Assembly: GCA_900552875.1 (NCBI GenBank)
Contig: USCS01000006.1
Coordinates: forward strand, 1 to 22,646
Direction: 5' to 3'
Length of the DNA: 22,646 nucleotides
DNA from: an uncultured Collinsella sp.
Lineage (GTDB): Bacteria > Actinomycetota > Coriobacteriia > Coriobacteriales > Coriobacteriaceae
A program made the position numbers and the translations under genes. The notes beneath the pieces were generated by a model, which saw only the letters and a list, made by a program, of their open reading frames with translations, searched no databases and was not told where the DNA came from. Shown in pieces: positions 7,375-15,042 of this stretch (position 1 is its first letter; the number at the start of each line of letters is the position of its first letter).

Positions 7375-8760
7375 CTACGCCGTCAACGGCGCGGGCTCAT
7401 GCGGCTCGCCGTTCAGCTCGACGATGACCTGCGTTCCCACGCCCTCCTGGGACTTCACGCGCATGCCGGAATCTTCTCCGTAAAAGAAATGGATGCGCTG
7501 AAGCACGTTGAAGAGCGCCAGGCCGCAACCTCGCTTGACGGAGCCGTCGGCGGTAATGCTCTCGGGCTCCTCCAGGCGATGCTGCTCAAACAGATGTGCG
7601 CAGACCTCTTCGCTCATACCGATGCCGTCGTCCTCGACGATGATCTCCAAACCGTCATCGGTCTCAAAAGCCCTAACACGAATAGAAAGCGGCTCGATCT
7701 CGCGCTGCGCATGCTTGATGCAGTTTTCGAGCAGCGGCTGCAAGATAAACGGCGGTACCAGGCTGTCGCGCACCTCAAAGTCGATGTCGACCGAAACGCG
7801 CAGACGGCCGTCGCCATACCGGGCCTGCATAAGATTGATATAACGAGTGCCCTGCTCCACCTCGTGCTCGAGCGTGGTGAGCGTATCGGAGTCAGAAAGC
7901 GTCTGACGGTAATAATTGGAAAAATCGATGAGTAACGATCGCGCCTTGTCGGGCTCGGTTCGAACGAGCGACACGATCGTGCTAATGGTATTGAATAGAA
8001 AATGCGGATCGACCTGCGACTGCAGGGCGCGAAGCTCAACGCGGGCCGTAAGCTCGTCCTGGCGCTCGAGCTCAAAGCTGGCGAGCTGCGTGGAAATGAG
8101 GTCGGCAAAACCCGAGGCAAGGGCCGTCTGGCGCATATCGATGCTGCTCAGGCGAGGGTAATACAGCTCGAGTGTGCCCACGCAATGCCCGCGCACGGTA
8201 AGCGGCGCGACGATGCCGGCGCGCAGGCGGGGAAAATAGCCGCCCGTCTCATTGGAGGTGTCACGCGAAAACACGCTCTGCTCGCCCGTCTCAATCACAC
8301 TGAGCGTGGTCTTGAGCACGACCGGGGTGCCGGCGGGGCACTTTGCCGAGTCCTCGCCCCAGCTTGCCAACACCTGCTTGCCGTCGGTAAAGCAGATGGC
8401 AGAGGCGATGGTCTCGGACAGGATGATTTTAGAGGCGCCCAGGGCCGCTTCGGGCGTAAGGCCGCGCGACGTGTAGGCGAATATTTTTGATGCGATGGCG
8501 AGCGTACGGTCGGTTGCGCTCGATGTGAGGTCGTCGGGGACCACAAAGACATACGAGAAAAAGAAGCACAGCATGACCATGCCGGCAATAACGACAACGC
8601 CCGGAACGGGATTGGGATTATCGGTTAAATCCCAGATAAGCAGCAAGATAAGCGCCGGAACGACAATACCGAGCAGGATGGCCTGGACCACATGCTGGGC
8701 CGTGCGAAAGACCTTGGTAGAGTTGTAGCTCTTGCCCAGAATCAGCCTGTTTAAATCCAC
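7375..8760 (-). CDS. LytS/YehU-type sensor histidine kinase (system 2)
   Basis: Sensor kinase of the PF06580 type, 461 aa. Two transmembrane helices lie at about 24-44 and 54-74; a GAF-like domain spans about 95-230. Phospho-acceptor H253 is in SQVDPHFLFNTIS, the N-box is at N346 (PLLENCIKHA) and the G-box reads EDDGIGM. The usual asparagine of DPHFLFN/NPHFLFN is aspartate here, which is tolerated in the family. The start is uncertain: AAGGGG abuts an ATG at 8766 with no spacer, so the GTG at 8760, six bases beyond the same site, is preferred; an ATG at 8835 would overlap the upstream terminator. The regulator at 7336 follows after 38 bp. Organisation matches system 1 but without a glycosyltransferase. 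Confidence 0.9.
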   Translation of the reverse strand: MDLNRLILGKSYNSTKVFRTAQHVVQAILLGIVVPALILLLIWDLTDNPNPVPGVVVIAGMVMLCFFFSYVFVVPDDLTSSATDRTLAIASKIFAYTSRGLTPEAALGASKIILSETIASAICFTDGKQVLASWGEDSAKCPAGTPVVLKTTLSVIETGEQSVFSRDTSNETGGYFPRLRAGIVAPLTVRGHCVGTLELYYPRLSSIDMRQTALASGFADLISTQLASFELERQDELTARVELRALQSQVDPHFLFNTISTIVSLVRTEPDKARSLLIDFSNYYRQTLSDSDTLTTLEHEVEQGTRYINLMQARYGDGRLRVSVDIDFEVRDSLVPPFILQPLLENCIKHAQREIEPLSIRVRAFETDDGLEIIVEDDGIGMSEEVCAHLFEQHRLEEPESITADGSVKRGCGLALFNVLQRIHFFYGEDSGMRVKSQEGVGTQVIVELNGEPHEPAPLTA

Positions 8761-8791
8761 CGTCATCCCCTTTTTTCTATCGCACCCATAG

Positions 8792-8820
8792 CAATAAAGA
8801 GGGCCGCAAGCGACCCTCTC
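8792..8820 (-). terminator. Intrinsic terminator after the amidohydrolase
   Basis: On the minus strand a stem with arms AGAGGG and CCCTCT, extended by CGC/GCG across one mismatch, is followed by TTTATT. It lies about 60 bp after the amidohydrolase stop and only 32 bp before the kinase start at 8760, so it falls in the leader of the second two-component operon. Confidence 0.65.
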
Positions 8821-8821
8821 C

Positions 8822-8836
8822 ATTGCATTATGCAAT
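8822..8836. promoter_or_regulatory. Perfect 7-bp palindrome, possible operator
   Basis: The sequence ATTGCATTATGCAAT is a perfect inverted repeat with a one-base centre, next to the terminator and 60 bp upstream of the kinase start. It also contains a CATAAT-like -10 on the minus strand. A regulator site is possible, but chance or a promoter core is not excluded. Confidence 0.3.
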
Positions 8837-8877
8837 CAAAAACTGTGTTTTACATCCAGCCATCGACAAACGGTATC

Positions 8878-10155
8878 TTAGGCGCTGTATTTGTTGGCCT
8901 CGCCAAAGGTGCCAGCCTCGACGATCCAGCCATCCTTCATGATGACGTCCATGTTGTCGGTGTTGAGCACGTGGATGTCGGCGGCGACGTCACCGTTGAC
9001 GACCAGCAGGTCGGCGCACTTGCCGGCCTCGATGGAACCGGTCTCGTCCTCGATGTGGCACATCTTGGCACCGTTGAGGGTGGCGCAGGTGATGGTCTCG
9101 ACCGGGGTGAAGCCGATCTTGTCGACGAACTCGTACATCTCCTCGATGGAGCAGGTGCCGTACGGGGTGACGAAGGAGAAGGAGTCGGAGCCGATCGTCA
9201 TGACAACGCCGCGCTTCTTGGCCTCGCGCAGGCAGTCGTAGTTGCGCTGCAGCTCCTTCTCGACCAGGGTGCCCTCGTACTTGTCGTGCAGCTCGGGGAC
9301 GTAGACGGGCGGATAGGTGGCGTACCAGGTGGGCAGGAAGGCGATCGTCGGGGTGAAGAAGGTGCCCCGCTCGGCCATGAGGTCCATGGTGCGCTCATCG
9401 ATATCGAAGCCGTGAATCAGCTGCTCACAGCCAAAGCGAACGGAATCGTAGGCAGCGGCGTGGTTGTTGTAGCAGTGGCTCCACACGGGGATGCCGACCA
9501 TCTTGGCCTCTTCGACCACGGCCTGAATCTCCTCGGAGCAGTAGTGCTGGTCGCGACCGGAGTCCCAGCGCCAGATGCCGCCACCGGTAGCCCAGATCTT
9601 GATGGCATCGGGGTTCTCGCGCAGGCGACGACGGACGGCCTTGCGCAGATCCCAAGGACCGTCGACCTGGTCGCCCCAGGGGTGCGATTCCTTGTTGAGC
9701 TCCTGACTGCAGTGGTGGGAGTCGCCGTGGCCGGCAACGCGGCAGAAGCCAAGGCCGGTGGCCAGAACGCGCGGGCCCTTGAAGACGCCCTTGTCGATGC
9801 AGTCACGGATCTGGATACCAAAGCGGCCGATCTCGCAGACGGTGGTGAGGCCGTGGGTGAGGCAGTCGTAGGCCTGCTTGACGGCGACGGCCTGCTTCTC
9901 GAGGAGCGGTTGCATGACCCAGTCGGTGTCATCGTCGGTCAAGTTGCCCGAGAAGTGCAGGTGGGTGTCGATCAGGCCGGGAAGGACGGTCTTGCCGGCG
10001 GCGTCGATGACCTCAACGCCCTCGGGAAGGTCCTGCATGGCGCCGGCGTACTCGATCTTGCCGTTGTCGTCGACGAGAACGAGGGAGTTCTCGACCGGCT
10101 CGGCACCGGTACCGTCGATGAGCTTGCCGCCAACGATTGCATACTTAGTGGACAT
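8878..10155 (-). CDS. Metal-dependent amidohydrolase (imidazolonepropionase/prolidase-like)
   Basis: Amidohydrolase-superfamily enzyme (PF01979), 425 aa, predicted cytoplasmic. The binuclear metal site can be traced: H65 and H67 in DTHLH, K186 (candidate carboxylated lysine) in AIKIWATGGG, H227 in VWSHCYN, H248 in LIHGFD and D324 in IGSDSF. The N-terminal beta-sandwich half (1-60) and C-terminal half (GSIEAGKCADLLVVNGD) are both present, so the enzyme is complete. This branch cleaves cyclic amides, dipeptides or other C-N bonds; the substrate cannot be told from sequence. Start at 10155 has a very strong AAGGAGG site. It follows the APC permease by 131 bp that contain two perfect hairpins. 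Codon use is strongly biased, suggesting high expression. Import followed by hydrolysis of an amino-acid-derived compound is the natural inference. Confidence 0.85.
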   Translation of the reverse strand: MSTKYAIVGGKLIDGTGAEPVENSLVLVDDNGKIEYAGAMQDLPEGVEVIDAAGKTVLPGLIDTHLHFSGNLTDDDTDWVMQPLLEKQAVAVKQAYDCLTHGLTTVCEIGRFGIQIRDCIDKGVFKGPRVLATGLGFCRVAGHGDSHHCSQELNKESHPWGDQVDGPWDLRKAVRRRLRENPDAIKIWATGGGIWRWDSGRDQHYCSEEIQAVVEEAKMVGIPVWSHCYNNHAAAYDSVRFGCEQLIHGFDIDERTMDLMAERGTFFTPTIAFLPTWYATYPPVYVPELHDKYEGTLVEKELQRNYDCLREAKKRGVVMTIGSDSFSFVTPYGTCSIEEMYEFVDKIGFTPVETITCATLNGAKMCHIEDETGSIEAGKCADLLVVNGDVAADIHVLNTDNMDVIMKDGWIVEAGTFGEANKYSA

Positions 10156-10183
10156 GGTTCCTCCTTATGGATCCATATAGTGG

Positions 10184-10266
10184 GCGAGGCCGTGTTGGGT
10201 TAAGGCCTCGCAAAGCTACCCAAGTGGCGCCGGGTTCGGTGCGCGGAAGAGAGGGGCCCGCGCACC
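10184..10266. other. Intercistronic region with two perfect hairpins
   Basis: Between permease stop and amidohydrolase start there are two strong stems: GCGAGGCC/GGCCTCGC (10184-10191 with 10204-10211) and GGTGCGCGG/CCGCGCACC (10238-10246 with 10258-10266). Neither is followed by a T-run on the minus strand. They probably act at RNA level, for example by protecting or separating the two messages. Confidence 0.55.
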
Positions 10267-10286
10267 TGATCCGCCCCGGCTCGGCG

Positions 10287-11738
10287 TTACTTTTTGCGGG
10301 AATTGGTGAAAGCCATGAGGGCCAGGCCAATAGCCAACCAGCCGATCACGATGCTCCACTCCACCATGTTGAGGGAGGCGGGAGAGAACGGAATCACAAG
10401 CAGGCCGATGATGATGGCGCAGGCAGCGATAGCGAGGCCGATGCCAAACTTGCCGCCGGGCACCTCGTAGGGACGAGGCAGGTCGGGCTCGGTGAAGCGC
10501 ATACGCAGGCAAGCGAGGGCGACCATGCCACAGGAGAAGATGAAGGCGAGAGCCGACACGTTGGTCAGAGGGATGAGCATGTTCTTGCCCAGGAACGGAC
10601 CGACGACGGTGATGACGCCCAGAACGACGCAGGCGAGCTTGGGAGCGCCGGACTTGGGGTCGACCTCGGCGAACTGTTCGGGCAGCTGGCCCTTGCGGCC
10701 CATGGCGAGCATGATGCGGCTCGTTGCGCCGTAGAAGGAGTTCATCGGGCCCATGGGTCCAAGCGTGGCGATGACGAGCATGGCCAGGTACAGGAGCATG
10801 TTGATGCCCTTGAGACAGGCAAGCGCGGGAACCGGGCTCTTAACAAACTCATGCCAGTCGAGAATGGTACCGAACGAGTAGATGCAGACCATGTAGAAAC
10901 CGCCGGCGGCCAGCAGGGCCAGGGAGATGATCTTGCCGAACTTGTTCCAGTTGAGGCCCTCGGCTGCTTCCTCGGCCTGCTGGGGAATGGTGTCGAAACC
11001 GGCGTAGAAGAACGGAGTCAGAACCAGGACCGACACGATGCCGGCGAACAGGCTGGTGCTCTCGGTAGCGGCCTTACCGCCACCAGCGCCGGCGACCTGG
11101 GAGAACACGGGCATGGCGTTGTCCGGCGAGCCGGTGAACAGCGAGACGCCCATGGCGAGCAGCATGCCGCAGAGCAGAGCCTTGGTCAGGAAGGCCTGAA
11201 GCTTGGCGGCCGAGCTGGCACCACGGAAGTTGAGGAAGATGACGTAAACTGCAAAGCCGAGCGCGATCAGCGTCGGGAACAGGTAAACGTCGGCCCCCAG
11301 GATGGTGTAGAGCTTGACGGCGCGCAGCCACTCAAGGCCGGGCAGGCTACCGAACATCTCGGACACGAGAGTCGAAATGGCAATGGCCTCCCACGGGCAC
11401 AGGATGCCGTTGCCCAGGGCCAAAAGCCATCCGGTGATGTAGCTCAGCGTACGGCCAAAGCTACGATCGACATACTCGACGATGCCGCCCGAGATGGGGA
11501 TAGCGGCCGTGAGCTCACCGAAAACAGCTCCGACGGGCACGAGGAAGATTGCACCCAAGAGGAATGCGATCATAGCGGGAACGGGACCGCCGCCCACGAC
11601 CATCCAGTCGCCGACCTGCAGAACCCAACCGGTACCGATGATGGCACCGAAACCGATGGTGAAGAAGTTCCAGAGCGAGAGCGTTTTCTTCATGCCGCCG
11701 TTATCCTCGACTGCAACCTCTGCGTTCTTGTCCGCCAT
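10287..11738 (-). CDS. APC-superfamily amino-acid permease
   Basis: Integral membrane permease, 483 aa, with about twelve hydrophobic helices. The first helix carries the APC signature FFTIGFGAIIGTGW; the segment FYAGFDTIPQQAEEA, a helix 6-7 hallmark, and GPMGPMNSFYGATSRIMLAMGRKGQLP support the amino acid-polyamine-organocation superfamily (PF13520). The short N-terminal tail is hydrophilic and cytoplasmic. The ATG at 11738 follows AGGAGGGG; an in-frame ATG at 11777 has no site. It is the first gene of a probable two-gene unit with the amidohydrolase, and its leader of up to 360 bp is rich in inverted repeats. Substrate not determinable; an amino acid or derivative that the amidohydrolase then cleaves is likely. 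Confidence 0.88.
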   Translation of the reverse strand: MADKNAEVAVEDNGGMKKTLSLWNFFTIGFGAIIGTGWVLQVGDWMVVGGGPVPAMIAFLLGAIFLVPVGAVFGELTAAIPISGGIVEYVDRSFGRTLSYITGWLLALGNGILCPWEAIAISTLVSEMFGSLPGLEWLRAVKLYTILGADVYLFPTLIALGFAVYVIFLNFRGASSAAKLQAFLTKALLCGMLLAMGVSLFTGSPDNAMPVFSQVAGAGGGKAATESTSLFAGIVSVLVLTPFFYAGFDTIPQQAEEAAEGLNWNKFGKIISLALLAAGGFYMVCIYSFGTILDWHEFVKSPVPALACLKGINMLLYLAMLVIATLGPMGPMNSFYGATSRIMLAMGRKGQLPEQFAEVDPKSGAPKLACVVLGVITVVGPFLGKNMLIPLTNVSALAFIFSCGMVALACLRMRFTEPDLPRPYEVPGGKFGIGLAIAACAIIIGLLVIPFSPASLNMVEWSIVIGWLAIGLALMAFTNSRKK

Positions 11739-12098
11739 TGTTCCCCTCCTTTCCTTTTTGACGCCCCTTGACGTCACCCCTTGCGCGGTCTGTTTTGCCG
11801 CGCGCTTTTATTTCGTGGCTTTAAGATACGGCCTTGGCACAGCAGCGCCGCTTGTAGCTCGACCGAAGGCAGAACTGCAAAACGAGCGGCGCCGTTTTTG
11901 GGACGAACGGCACGGTTTGCCGCTCATTGTTGTCGCCCGTCCGACGGGCGTACGCTCATCGGACGCATATAGAGATGTTTTTGAGGCCGTGTGTTTTGCG
12001 CCTTTCGTACCGTTTACCGAGCTTTTGACGCGCGGACCCATTTGTTGCACATCTTTTTTGTAGGATAGACAGGTTATACATGAGACAAGGCGGTACGA
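11739..12098. other. Divergent intergenic region with repeats and hairpins
   Basis: This 360-bp region separates the divergent permease and C39-like genes and has no gene I can support. It holds a direct repeat of about 13-bp period at 11758-11783 (minus strand CAAGGGGTGACGT then CAAGGGGCGTCAA); a stem GCGCGG/CCGCGC at 11783-11803 followed on the plus strand by TTTTATTT; nested arms GAGCGGC/GCCGCTC (11884-11890, 11919-11925) and GCCGT/ACGGC; and a perfect CGCCCGT-ACGGGCG hairpin at 11934-11950. No known riboswitch was recognised. Confidence 0.5.
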
Positions 12099-13133
12099 AT
12101 GGCATACGGATACAACGACGGTGATCAACGGCGACAAAGCGTTCGCCTTGCTGGCCGCACCACGCCGACGCCCAGAAGTGCCACGAGCAGCAATCCGCAA
12201 CGCCCTCAAGAGCAACCCAGGCCTTCGTCTCGGCAGCAGACAAACAGAACACGGCAGAGTGGCCGTCCGAGCACGGGCACAAGCGCACAGCAAGATAGCC
12301 GCTTGGGCGCGCGCGCTCGACAGCGCCAAGCCGAGGTTCCGCAACTGCGCCGCAACGGCGCACGTCAGCCCGGCAGCCATATCAACCGCTTCTTTTCGCA
12401 TCCCCAAGGCGGACGCGACGGCAAGCCCTACCGCTCGACATCGTACGTGAATGCCCCCGCCCTGCCAGCTCGTCGGCTTTGCCTCGCACTGTGCTCTATC
12501 CTCATCTGTCTGGTCTTTGTGCTTATGAGCTCCTGTATGTCCCACGGCTCGGCCGGTCTCGAGCCCACCGCCGAGGACAAGCTGCTCAAGGCCCCCGTCG
12601 CGCCCGGTTATTCTTTCGCCTTTTCGACCCCGCGCTCGCAATGGCAAGCCGGCACGATGCCCCATATCTATCAGATCGACCCTGCATGGTCGGAGCTGCC
12701 TTACGCCGGCGGTACCATCCGCCAAAATGCCTGCGGGCCTACGTGCCTCACCATGGTCTATATCTTTAAGACGGGACGCACCGATATGACCCCCGTCAAT
12801 ATGTGCGCGCTTTCCGAGGCAGGCAATTACGCCCCCACCGGTGCAACCGAATGGTCGTTTATGACGAGCGGTGCGTGGCAGTTGGGACTTAACGGAACGG
12901 AGCTTCATAACGATCGCGACTCGATGACTCAGGCGCTGCGTTCGGGAGCGCCCGTCATCGCCGCCGTTCGGCCGGGCACCTTTACCAACGTGGGCCACTA
13001 CATTGTACTTTACGGTATTGACGACGCCGACCAGATTGAAGTCTTCGATCCCAACTCGGCCAGCCGCAGCGCCCGACGCTGGGGCGTCGTAGAGGTCCTC
13101 AACGAAGTCGAAGCCATGTGGGCCTACTACTAG
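12099..13133 (+). CDS. Membrane-anchored C39-like (papain-fold) protein
   Basis: 344 aa. The first 125 residues are low-complexity, rich in Arg, Gln, Ser and Pro, and predicted disordered. One hydrophobic helix follows at about 126-145 (LCLALCSILICLVFVLMSSC). The C-terminal domain is peptidase C39-like (PF13529): candidate nucleophile C212 in NACGPTC, H300 in VGHYIVLYG and D317 in VFDPNSA form the expected Cys-His-Asp order. With basic residues before the helix, the catalytic domain should lie outside the cell. Such domains are cysteine peptidases or peptidoglycan-associated hydrolases; no substrate is evident. The ATG at 12099 has AAGG upstream. An internal GTG just before the helix would instead give a lipoprotein-like signal ending at the cysteine of LMSSC, but lacks a ribosome site. 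A REP-like element begins at the stop codon. Confidence 0.72.
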   Translation: MAYGYNDGDQRRQSVRLAGRTTPTPRSATSSNPQRPQEQPRPSSRQQTNRTRQSGRPSTGTSAQQDSRLGARARQRQAEVPQLRRNGARQPGSHINRFFSHPQGGRDGKPYRSTSYVNAPALPARRLCLALCSILICLVFVLMSSCMSHGSAGLEPTAEDKLLKAPVAPGYSFAFSTPRSQWQAGTMPHIYQIDPAWSELPYAGGTIRQNACGPTCLTMVYIFKTGRTDMTPVNMCALSEAGNYAPTGATEWSFMTSGAWQLGLNGTELHNDRDSMTQALRSGAPVIAAVRPGTFTNVGHYIVLYGIDDADQIEVFDPNSASRSARRWGVVEVLNEVEAMWAYY

Positions 13134-13144
13134 TCATTGGGCAC

Positions 13145-13169
13145 TCATTGGGGACAGACTTAAATGAGT
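13145..13169. repeat. REP-like 25-bp element, copy A
   Basis: The 25 bases starting TCATTGGGGACAGACTTAAA are identical to 19251-19275, and similarity continues for about 20 more bases (GGTCGTCGGGGACAGTCTT here, AGTCGTTGTGGACGTTCTT there). A shorter copy of the first bases (TCATTGGG) begins at 13134, directly after the stop codon of the C39-like gene. The GGGGACAG core recalls REP sequences mobilised by RAYT/IS200-type transposases; no transposase is in the window. Confidence 0.75.
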
Positions 13170-13248
13170 GGTCGTCGGGGACAGTCTTACGGACGCCGGC
13201 CGAGAGCAAACGAAAAGGGCCATCCCGAACTGCTTGGAACTGCCAGCA

Positions 13249-13420
13249 CGGAAAGCGCATCCTGCTTTGGGGCCCAATAGCGGGATGCGCTTTCCGTTAG
13301 CGGCCCGTTTGGGAAACTAGGGACCGCTTTTCGACAAAAATCCGGGATGCATTTTCCGATTGAGGGCCTCAAGGGAAACCGCACCCCATGTTGGACGCTC
13401 ATTCTGGGATGTGCTTTCCG
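13249..13420. repeat. Degenerate 62-bp-period array of GGGATGCGCTTTCCG
   Basis: The 15-bp motif GGGATGCGCTTTCCG occurs at 13282, with variants at 13344 (GGGATGCATTTTCCG) and 13406 (GGGATGTGCTTTCCG), exactly 62 bp apart. An inverted copy at 13249-13262 pairs with the first to form a perfect 14-bp stem around a 19-base loop. The first two units also share GGGAAAC at the same offset (position 30 of the unit), suggesting a decayed tandem repeat. The rest of the 453-bp gap 13134-13586 shows no gene; 62 is not a multiple of three, so this is not a protein repeat. Confidence 0.7.
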
Positions 13421-13536
13421 CAGTTGATCGATGCGGCCTTTAAGGACTGTCCCAAGCTGCCGGCAGGAAAGGAACGTCTCCAAGTGCCGGGTTTCCGCAG
13501 CCTGCAATGCTCCTCATGAACAGCCGCCTCAATAAC

Positions 13537-13570
13537 AAAAGCCCCTGCGGCCGAAGCGGACCGCGGGGGC
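13537..13570 (-). terminator. Intrinsic terminator of the PTS/6-phospho-glucosidase operon
   Basis: The minus strand forms GCCCCCGCGG-loop-CCGCAGGGGC followed by TTTTG, 17 bp after the GH1 stop codon. Thirteen bases of this hairpin (GCGGACCGCGGGG on plus) also occur in the carbamate kinase terminator at 19341-19373. Confidence 0.85.
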
Positions 13571-13586
13571 AACAGACCTGCAAGAG

Positions 13587-15041
13587 TTAACTCAAGTCCT
13601 CGCCATTTGATGCAATGACCTTTTGGTACCAGCAGAAGCTGTCCTTTCGGTAGCGATCGAACGTGCCTTTGCCCGTATCATCGGCATCAACATAAACAAA
13701 GCCATAGCGCTTCTTCATCTGCCCCGTCGAGGCCGACACCAAATCGATACAGCCCCACGGCGTGTATCCCATCAGGTCAACACCGTCCTCGACAATTGCA
13801 TCGCGCAGCGCAAGAATATGCCTTCGCAGGTAATCAATATGATACGCATCGTGGACTTTGCCGTCTTCCAGCGCATCGAGTCCGCCCACACCGTTCTCGG
13901 CGATAAAGAGCGGAAGATGGTAACGATCGTGGTAGCCGGCAAGCGTCACGCGCAAACCCAGCGCATCGATCTGCCACTTCCAGGCAGTCTCTTTATCCTT
14001 GAGGTACGGATTGCGCAACGTCGGGAACACGTTGCCCTCCGCCTTCTCGGCGATCACCTGATCATCGGCGCACACCAAGCGCGAGCAATAGTACGAGAAC
14101 GAGATGAAGTCGACCGTATGCTCTGCCAGATACTCCGTATCGCCCGGCTCAAAGGGCACGTGAACACCCTCTTTCTCGAGTGCACGCAGCTTCCAAGCAG
14201 GATAGGCGCCCGCAGCCATCACGTCTGTGTAGAAGTAGCGGCCGCGGTCCTCCTCATACGCAAGCCATACGTCCTCGGGCGCACAACGGTACGGATAGGT
14301 CGCACCGGCAGCGACCATGCAACCCACCTTGTTTGCGGGATCGATCTTGTGCAGAATCTCGACAGCGCGAGCGCTCGCCATAAACATATGGTGCGAGAAC
14401 GCCGCGGTCACGGCTGCACGGTCACGCTCATCCTCGAGCGTGACACCCGCGTTGAGATAGGACAGCGCCACGCTGTTGATCTCGTTGAACGTAAGCCAAT
14501 AACGCACGAGGCCCTGGTACGCGCGTCCGACGGTCTCGACGTAGTGCGCATACCGCTCGATCATCTCTCGGCTTTGCCAGCCACCATAGCGCTCGACCAG
14601 AGCCAACGGATAGTCGTAGTGCGACAGCGTCACAAGCGGCTCGATTCCATGCTCGCGCAGCGCCTCGAATACCTGACGGTAAAACTCCAAGCCCTCGCCG
14701 TTGGGCTCGGTCTCCATCCCTGTGGGAAAAATACGGCTCCAGCAAATTGAAAGACGCAGGCACTTAAAGCCCATCTCGGCAAAGAGCTCGACATCCTCGT
14801 GCCAATGATGGAAGAAGTCGTTGCCCCAGCGGCATGGATACAGCCTGTCCGGATCGTCCACGGGCTTTTGCCTGCCAAACATTACATCCCAGCGGTCGGA
14901 ACCCTGTGGGATCAGGTCGGAGTGCGACATGCCGCGGCCGCCCTCGTTCCAGCCCCCTTCGGCCTGGTTGGCGGCGAGGGCACCACCCCACAAAAAGCCC
15001 TCGGGCATACCGGCGGCAGACGTTCTGTCAAAGTAACTCAT
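13587..15041 (-). CDS. GH1 6-phospho-beta-glucosidase
   Basis: Glycoside hydrolase family 1, 484 aa, full length. It hydrolyses PTS-phosphorylated beta-glucosides such as cellobiose-6-phosphate in the cytoplasm. Catalytic acid/base E187 is in TFNEIN and the nucleophile E382 in FIAENGVG. The phospho-sugar signature S-A-S-T-G-Q-M-K-K-R-Y at 436-446 marks a 6-phospho enzyme rather than a plain beta-glucosidase. It is the last gene of the operon and overlaps the EIIC stop region: the chosen ATG at 15041 falls just after the EIIC stop at 15043, with GAGGA about 11 bases upstream. An ATG four codons earlier (15053) lies within the EIIC gene and is a possible alternative. Bacillus lic uses a GH4 enzyme in this place, so the GH1 member is a functional substitution. 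Confidence 0.95.
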   Translation of the reverse strand: MSYFDRTSAAGMPEGFLWGGALAANQAEGGWNEGGRGMSHSDLIPQGSDRWDVMFGRQKPVDDPDRLYPCRWGNDFFHHWHEDVELFAEMGFKCLRLSICWSRIFPTGMETEPNGEGLEFYRQVFEALREHGIEPLVTLSHYDYPLALVERYGGWQSREMIERYAHYVETVGRAYQGLVRYWLTFNEINSVALSYLNAGVTLEDERDRAAVTAAFSHHMFMASARAVEILHKIDPANKVGCMVAAGATYPYRCAPEDVWLAYEEDRGRYFYTDVMAAGAYPAWKLRALEKEGVHVPFEPGDTEYLAEHTVDFISFSYYCSRLVCADDQVIAEKAEGNVFPTLRNPYLKDKETAWKWQIDALGLRVTLAGYHDRYHLPLFIAENGVGGLDALEDGKVHDAYHIDYLRRHILALRDAIVEDGVDLMGYTPWGCIDLVSASTGQMKKRYGFVYVDADDTGKGTFDRYRKDSFCWYQKVIASNGEDLS

Positions 15042-15042
15042 G

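Noticed and set aside
8830..10203. 457-codon plus-strand open frame opposite the amidohydrolase
   Set aside because: The minus frame has all metal ligands and a strong ribosome site; the plus frame is a shadow of strong codon bias, as is the 331-codon frame opposite carbamate kinase.
10167..11771. 534-codon plus-strand open frame opposite the permease
   Set aside because: It mirrors the permease, whose membrane helices and APC motifs are clear; the plus product is Gly/Glu/His-rich without any fold and has no ribosome site.
11808..12998. 396-codon minus-strand frame opposite the C39-like gene
   Set aside because: It spans both an intergenic region and the C39-like gene, has no recognisable domain and lacks a ribosome site; the plus frame carries the Cys-His-Asp motifs.
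13249..13420. CRISPR array
   Set aside because: The motif is only 15 bp, degenerate, one copy is inverted, spacers share sequence and no cas gene is near.
13187..13507. 106-codon minus-strand frame across the 62-bp array
   Set aside because: The repeat period is not a multiple of three, so the repeated motif is read in different frames; there is no ribosome site or family resemblance.
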